A stretch of DNA of 64,000 nt. Origin: Eupeodes corollae (taxonomy: Eukaryota > Arthropoda > Insecta > Diptera > Syrphidae). The stretch's first letter is position 1; each line of letters begins with the position of its first letter. The DNA lies in NCBI RefSeq assembly GCF_945859685.1, contig NC_079147.1, forward strand, positions 87,970,315-88,034,314. The letters run 5' to 3'. Below are positions 36,701-42,700 of this stretch, piece by piece. The position numbers were made by a program, and so were the translations under genes. The notes under the pieces are model-generated. The model searched no databases. It was not told the origin of the DNA and was given only the letters and a program-made list of their open reading frames with translations.

Positions 36701-39700
36701 CCCTATGCTTTTTAAACTTCAAAATGGATAACCCATTGTTAGATAACAAAAAAATTTTGACCTTTGTTTTTTAATATCAAGCAAAACAAACGCGCTTACC
36801 AAACAAATTAATTTAGAAAACAAATTAGCTCCATGTTTCTTTCTCACTGTTCTTAAAGTGCAATCAAGTAAGTTACAAGGATTTGTAAATCAAACAGCAA
36901 CAAATATTTAACAGAAAAAAGTTTTTATCAGAAGATTGAATCAAAGTTTTTCTTGACAATCATCAACAAGAAAAAACTAAAACAAACAAAAGTACAGGAT
37001 AAAGTTTTGCATTTCGATCAAGATGAAACTTTTTTGCTAAATGAAGGTACCTATGCTCTTAAATTGATTGTACCAAAAACTCATATACTCTGACGCTCCA
37101 GCATATTATATGTCCCTTCATGTCCTGAGCTCATCATCATCACTCTCACAAAGATCCTCATCTTCCAAAACAAAGGACATGACTCGGTTGAATTAAGATA
37201 TTATAGTTGTGTTTTTGTTTAAATCCTGTTACAGGACAATTGACAAGATATTAAGAGCAACACAGAGTTCCATGGAAATACCCTTGTATAAGAAAAGAAA
37301 GGACCCTTGCTCTTGACAACTCCTACTTCAACTGGCCCTCGATGGAAAAGTGATGAAGATTACTAATCATTATTTACAAAAGCTTGAAACAAGAGATGAC
37401 ATAATTCCCGGAATAAAAGAAAATACGGAAATTCCATTAAAACTCAACCAAATCTAGAGGTTGTTGGAGGGGGGGGGGGGTGGGTGTTGTTATAAACGGT
37501 GGAATGGTAGGTACAACGTCGCACCTTTTACCGAGCTTCCTCGCTCGTCACCATCCCGTCGCTCGACGTCGTCATCGTGTTCCATGACAATGTGAACTTT
37601 TTTCTTGAAAACTTTTGTAACACCACTTCAGGGTTCAGGGGAGGAGGCTGATGTGCCTGCGGTTATGGAGTAGGTACAGATACCGTCGTAATATAAATTC
37701 CCTTAAATCTTCTATCGTCCTTCCGCGACCGATCCCCCATCCCCTACCCAACCATTTGCAGTTAGGACGAATCTGGAACAGGATAACGAAGAGAAACAAC
37801 AATTACATCAGGTGTGGCAAAACGACGACGCCGACGATGATGATGATGGAAGTGGAAGTTGGCTGTTTTTGTTGCTTCTTCAACCAGAACTTTCGTCCTG
37901 GGGGAGCTTATGAATAACATTGTCGTTCCTTGTTCCTTGTTCGGTGCTCGTCGTTCGTCGCTCATCGTCATCGCTTTGCTTTCGTCACTGGTTGCTCCTG
38001 CTTTTGTTATTGTTGTTGTTTTTGTTGGGGTCTAGATTTGTGTGGTATTCCAATTTTAGCGGTTTTTGTTGTTGCTATAATATGTGATGCCAATGCCGAC
38101 GACGATGGAAAGGAATTAAATCAGCACCTCGGTTAGCAGCAGCGTGTAAAACCGCCTCATTAAATCGAACTGAAAATCGCGGGTGTGCTTTTGAATTGGA
38201 ATCTAATTAATTCAATTTAATTTTTATTTTTCTCTTCACACCTAAAACTCGCCCAGTTCCCAGTTCGGAGTTTGTTGAATCAGCTTTTGCTATATGATGT
38301 CAATTCGACTGGAAACGCCTAAGAGCACAACGAATTTGGATGACCAGCATAAAACTTACCGTACCATTCGAAATGAATTTGGTTAGGTTGGTAAATTTGG
38401 AAAGTTTTGATTAAATTTGGTTAAAATGATTAAATGAATCGAAAAAGTTTTGTTTTTATGTCCTGCGTCCTTTATGTGGATTACAGTGATGGTTTGAAAA
38501 AATGTAATTTAGGTTGGTTGATTTAAAATATATAATTAAAAGGCAGTACTAAGAGGCAAAGTATATCAAATTTAAGAATTTCTAAAAAAAGGTTTAACAT
38601 TTAAAGATATCTGCTGTGAAAAAGTGTCTTTTTGAGCGTTACGGGAGACTATTCCGCTTCTATCAGAATTCAAATCTATATTTTTAAAAAGTTGTTAAGT
38701 GCGTGCGTGTGTACGTACATTCTAACGTGAGTTCGTACGTTCGCGGCGTTTTTTTTTCTACCCATAGTTCAAGAACCAGAAGAGATATCGACTTCAAATA
38801 AATTTTGTTATACAGATTATAAGGCAGAAAAATGCAGAAAGATGCAGAAAGGACTATCAAGAAAATTGAGTGTTTAAACAAAAGATGAACATTTTGGTTA
38901 GTCCGAAATATTTCACGAACCAATAACGCTAGAGACTTTCCTCAAATTTTATAATATATATTTTAACATTAATCGACTGCATATATTTTTGGAAAAAATG
39001 CCAACTAACTAAATTTTTGTCACCTCGAAAATTTTACGAATAAAAATGATTTCATCTCTAAAACAATTTTGTGCAACGAAGAATAACGTTTTTAAAATCT
39101 GGTAAAATTTTGAGTTGAATTGACAGTTTTTACAATGAAAAATAAAAACCTAAAAAAACCATTACTCAAAGTTGGTAAACATTGAATTTTGACTTAAATA
39201 TATTTTCAAAAATTGGAGATTATGGCGTCCAAATAATTTTAACTTAAAAGAAATATTTTGTCAACATTCGGAAAATTTTTGGGAAAAATCGAATTGACAG
39301 TTTTTTTTACAAAAAATAAAAGTCTAAACAAAAAAAATAATAAAAGTTAGTAAAAATTGAATTTCGACTCAAATATCTTTTCAAAACTTTGAGATATTGA
39401 CCTTAAACTACTTTTGTTTTTTATCAAATATTGATGTTAACATTCAGTATAACTTTGAAAAAAACCTAAAAAAAAAAAACAATATTACAGTTGGCTAAAA
39501 ATTTACTTTACACTCAAATAGCTTTTTAAAACTTCAAAATATTTGTCTTCAAATATTGTTTTCGATGTGAAGTAGTTTTTTATAAAAATCCAACAGTCCG
39601 TTTTTTCATAAAAAAAATCTACTAAAAATAGTACGCAAATTTGGCAAAAACTGATGTTCGGTTCTTGATATCTCTCAAATTAATTTCGTTCATCCAATTT

Positions 39701-42700
39701 GTAAAAATTTAAGAAATGCTTCTAAAATTGGTAAAAATTTGTTTTCGACTAAAAATCTATTTAACAAAACTAGATTTTCAAACTAAACTATTTCTTTATA
39801 TGAACAATTTTGTTGGTAATTTTAATTTTTAAGAATAATTGAACTGACAACTTTTTTAACCTAACACGAAAACCTACAAATTATAGCAAGCCAATCGACA
39901 GGCGGGATGGGAAGTTATCAGTTTGGGTCGCATCCCAGTCTCCTTTTTACGTTTATTTTTGAGGCCGCAAAATGGATAACTTTGTATAAAATGTGTTCAA
40001 TGTTGAGTTTTTTGATTCAATTTATTTTATGATATTATTAATTTTGTTCTTTAGAAAAAAACATTTTTGTAAATTTTAGAAAGACGTTTATTTTATTTAT
40101 ATAGGGTTTGTCAATATAGCTGGTAGATGTTGAAATGGAATGAATGGCGTTTGCTGTGTGGCACGTAGCACCTGTTGGAACCACATGTCGTCTTGGTCCA
40201 TATCGTAAGAAATTAGTTATCATCGTAACGTGGTGATGTTTTCGGCCGATCTTGTATTCCTTGAACTTACGGGTGTTGGCTTATTGTTTACTGAACCGGT
40301 CGTCTCAAATTTGGCCATCAAACGTTAAAGAGTCTACTGTGAAGGGTCACCATGTCTACATTTTTAGGACTTGCAAGATTTACAATTTAATTTAAAAAAT
40401 ATAAACTTGTAACCTGACCATTTCATAAAGTTTTAAATATACCGCTGATCCCATCTGAAATTCTGAAAGAAATTTCGTGGTTATTATAAACTTAAAATTG
40501 GAAAAAGTGTGATTCATTTTCAGCCTTTTTAAAAACTCAGTTCAAAACTCCGTTAAAAACACTGACATTGACTAAGTTTTTGCCAATTTTTATAAACTAT
40601 GGACTTAAAGATATATGAGAAATAACGGCATTTCTTTTAGTTACATGTATTTTTTGTAGACAATTTGGCAATTTTAGTCAAAAGTCTAAGTTCCAGTGGT
40701 TTGTCAAGAAATGAACTTTTTTTTTTGGATATAGACACGAAAAGTAGTCTATACAAAAATGGTATATGTCTTAATCTTTTTCAAATGACTTCACTAGGTT
40801 CAATTTTTTTCAAATCTTTAAACGCTTCTGTAAACACTTTTTAACAGTTCTAGAATCAAGATCAGGTATTACTAATATTGACAAATATCACCCCCCTTTG
40901 GACATTTTTTTGACTTAAGTAATCACCTTACTAATCACAGTAATTTTTTTGATTGCTTATATAATTTTGATTTCAGAAGAGCCAATTTCCAGCAGTTGTC
41001 TGAAGACTTAACCATTTCTGAAATTTCCGATACACTAGCATTCTCTAACATTGACGAAGCAGTTTCAACTTTTTATAAGATCCTTAATTATTGTTTTGAA
41101 AAAAATTTACCCATAAAGAAATCGAGGAATACAAACTTTAGCCATCCTTGGTACACGACAGAATTGCGTTTACTGCGTAACAAAAGAAATAAGGCATGGA
41201 AAATGTATCTCAAAACTCTGTCTCCAGTCAACTTCTCTTTTTATGTTGAACTCTTTAACCAATATAAAGGCCCAACTATAATAGGCATAAGCAAACATAA
41301 GCTTATGTCAAAAACCCAACGAAAATTCACTTAAGTTTGAGAAATTACTGCATAGCCATAATGCAATTTTGCTCACGTATCTACATGTCAGATTTTACTC
41401 ATGCGGCGAGCGACTGGGATCGCTCTTGCTTAAGTGTGCTTAAGTTAACGAAACTGAGAAAAATAGAAAGAAACGGAGCTAGACTCCATTATGTTCACTC
41501 GTATTGAGATTCTTTGTGTTCGCACGTTTACTTATGCGCACATATGCTAGCTTATGCCTATTATAGTTGGGCCTTAAGTCTCTTTCTAATTTTTTATATG
41601 CTTGTTATGTTACTGATATGGGCACCTCTTTGAAAGAGAATCCTAAAAAATTTTGGAATTTTGTAAACTCAAAGAAAAAATCAGATGGCTTTCCAGTTAA
41701 CTTCACTTACAAGAACCTTTCGTTAGATAAAACTTTTGATATCTGTAACGCTTCCGCAACGAATTTCCGTGAGTCATTTGTTAATAGCCCTCAAGAAGTT
41801 GATGAAGTATATTTTCATAATCTTCACACTTTTTCGCAAACTAGCTGTAGTCACATACCTGTGCTACAGAGTACGGTCCTTGATCTTTTATCTGCGTTAA
41901 ATGATGACTGCTCAGCCGGTCCTGATGGTATTCCCCCGATAGTACTAATAAAGTGTACTATCTACGTTCTTATTCAAACTTTCTCTAAAAACAGGCTAAT
42001 TTTCCAGTATATGGAAGAAGTCATTTCTCACACCAATTTTCAAGAAAGGTAACAAGCCGGAAGCAACTACAGGCCCATTGCAAAACCTTTTTGCATTCCT
42101 AAAGTATTTGAACAAGTTGTTTGTGAAAGCGTAGCATATTTTAGTAAAAATATCATTTGCGAACAGCAACATGGTTTTGTGAGAAAAAGATCAACCGTTC
42201 CTAATCTCCTCACATTCTCAAACATATGTTCAAAAGCTTTAGAACAAGGTTATGAAGTTGACTGTGTATACACTAACTTTTCTAAAGCTTTTGACCAACT
42301 TAGCCACGGAATTATTTTATTTAAACTAAAGGCTCTTAATTTTCCACCATTTTTCTTAGCTTGTATTAAGTCATACCTTGAAAACAGATCCTACGATGTA
42401 AAATTTAGAAATTGTCATTCTGAACCTTTCGTTGCTCAATCTGGTGTTCGCCAGGGAAGCCATCTTGGCCCTTTTCTGTTCATCCTGTCTATTAACGATG
42501 TATCGTCATGTCTACGATCAAGTGAACTCATTTTTGCTGACGATATGAAGATTTTCAAAATAATAAAGTCCACCCATGATCGTATTCTTTTACAAGCAGA
42601 CATTGATAGTTTTACATTTTGGTGTGGGAAAAATAGCCTTTCACTCAACCCTTTAAAATGCTTATTGACGAATCCACTTAGGTGAAAATGTGCCTCATTA

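Noticed and set aside
37651..38136. Several open frames in the GC-rich block
   Set aside because: Low-complexity sequence on both strands gives Cys/Phe-rich or Arg/His-rich translations without domains.
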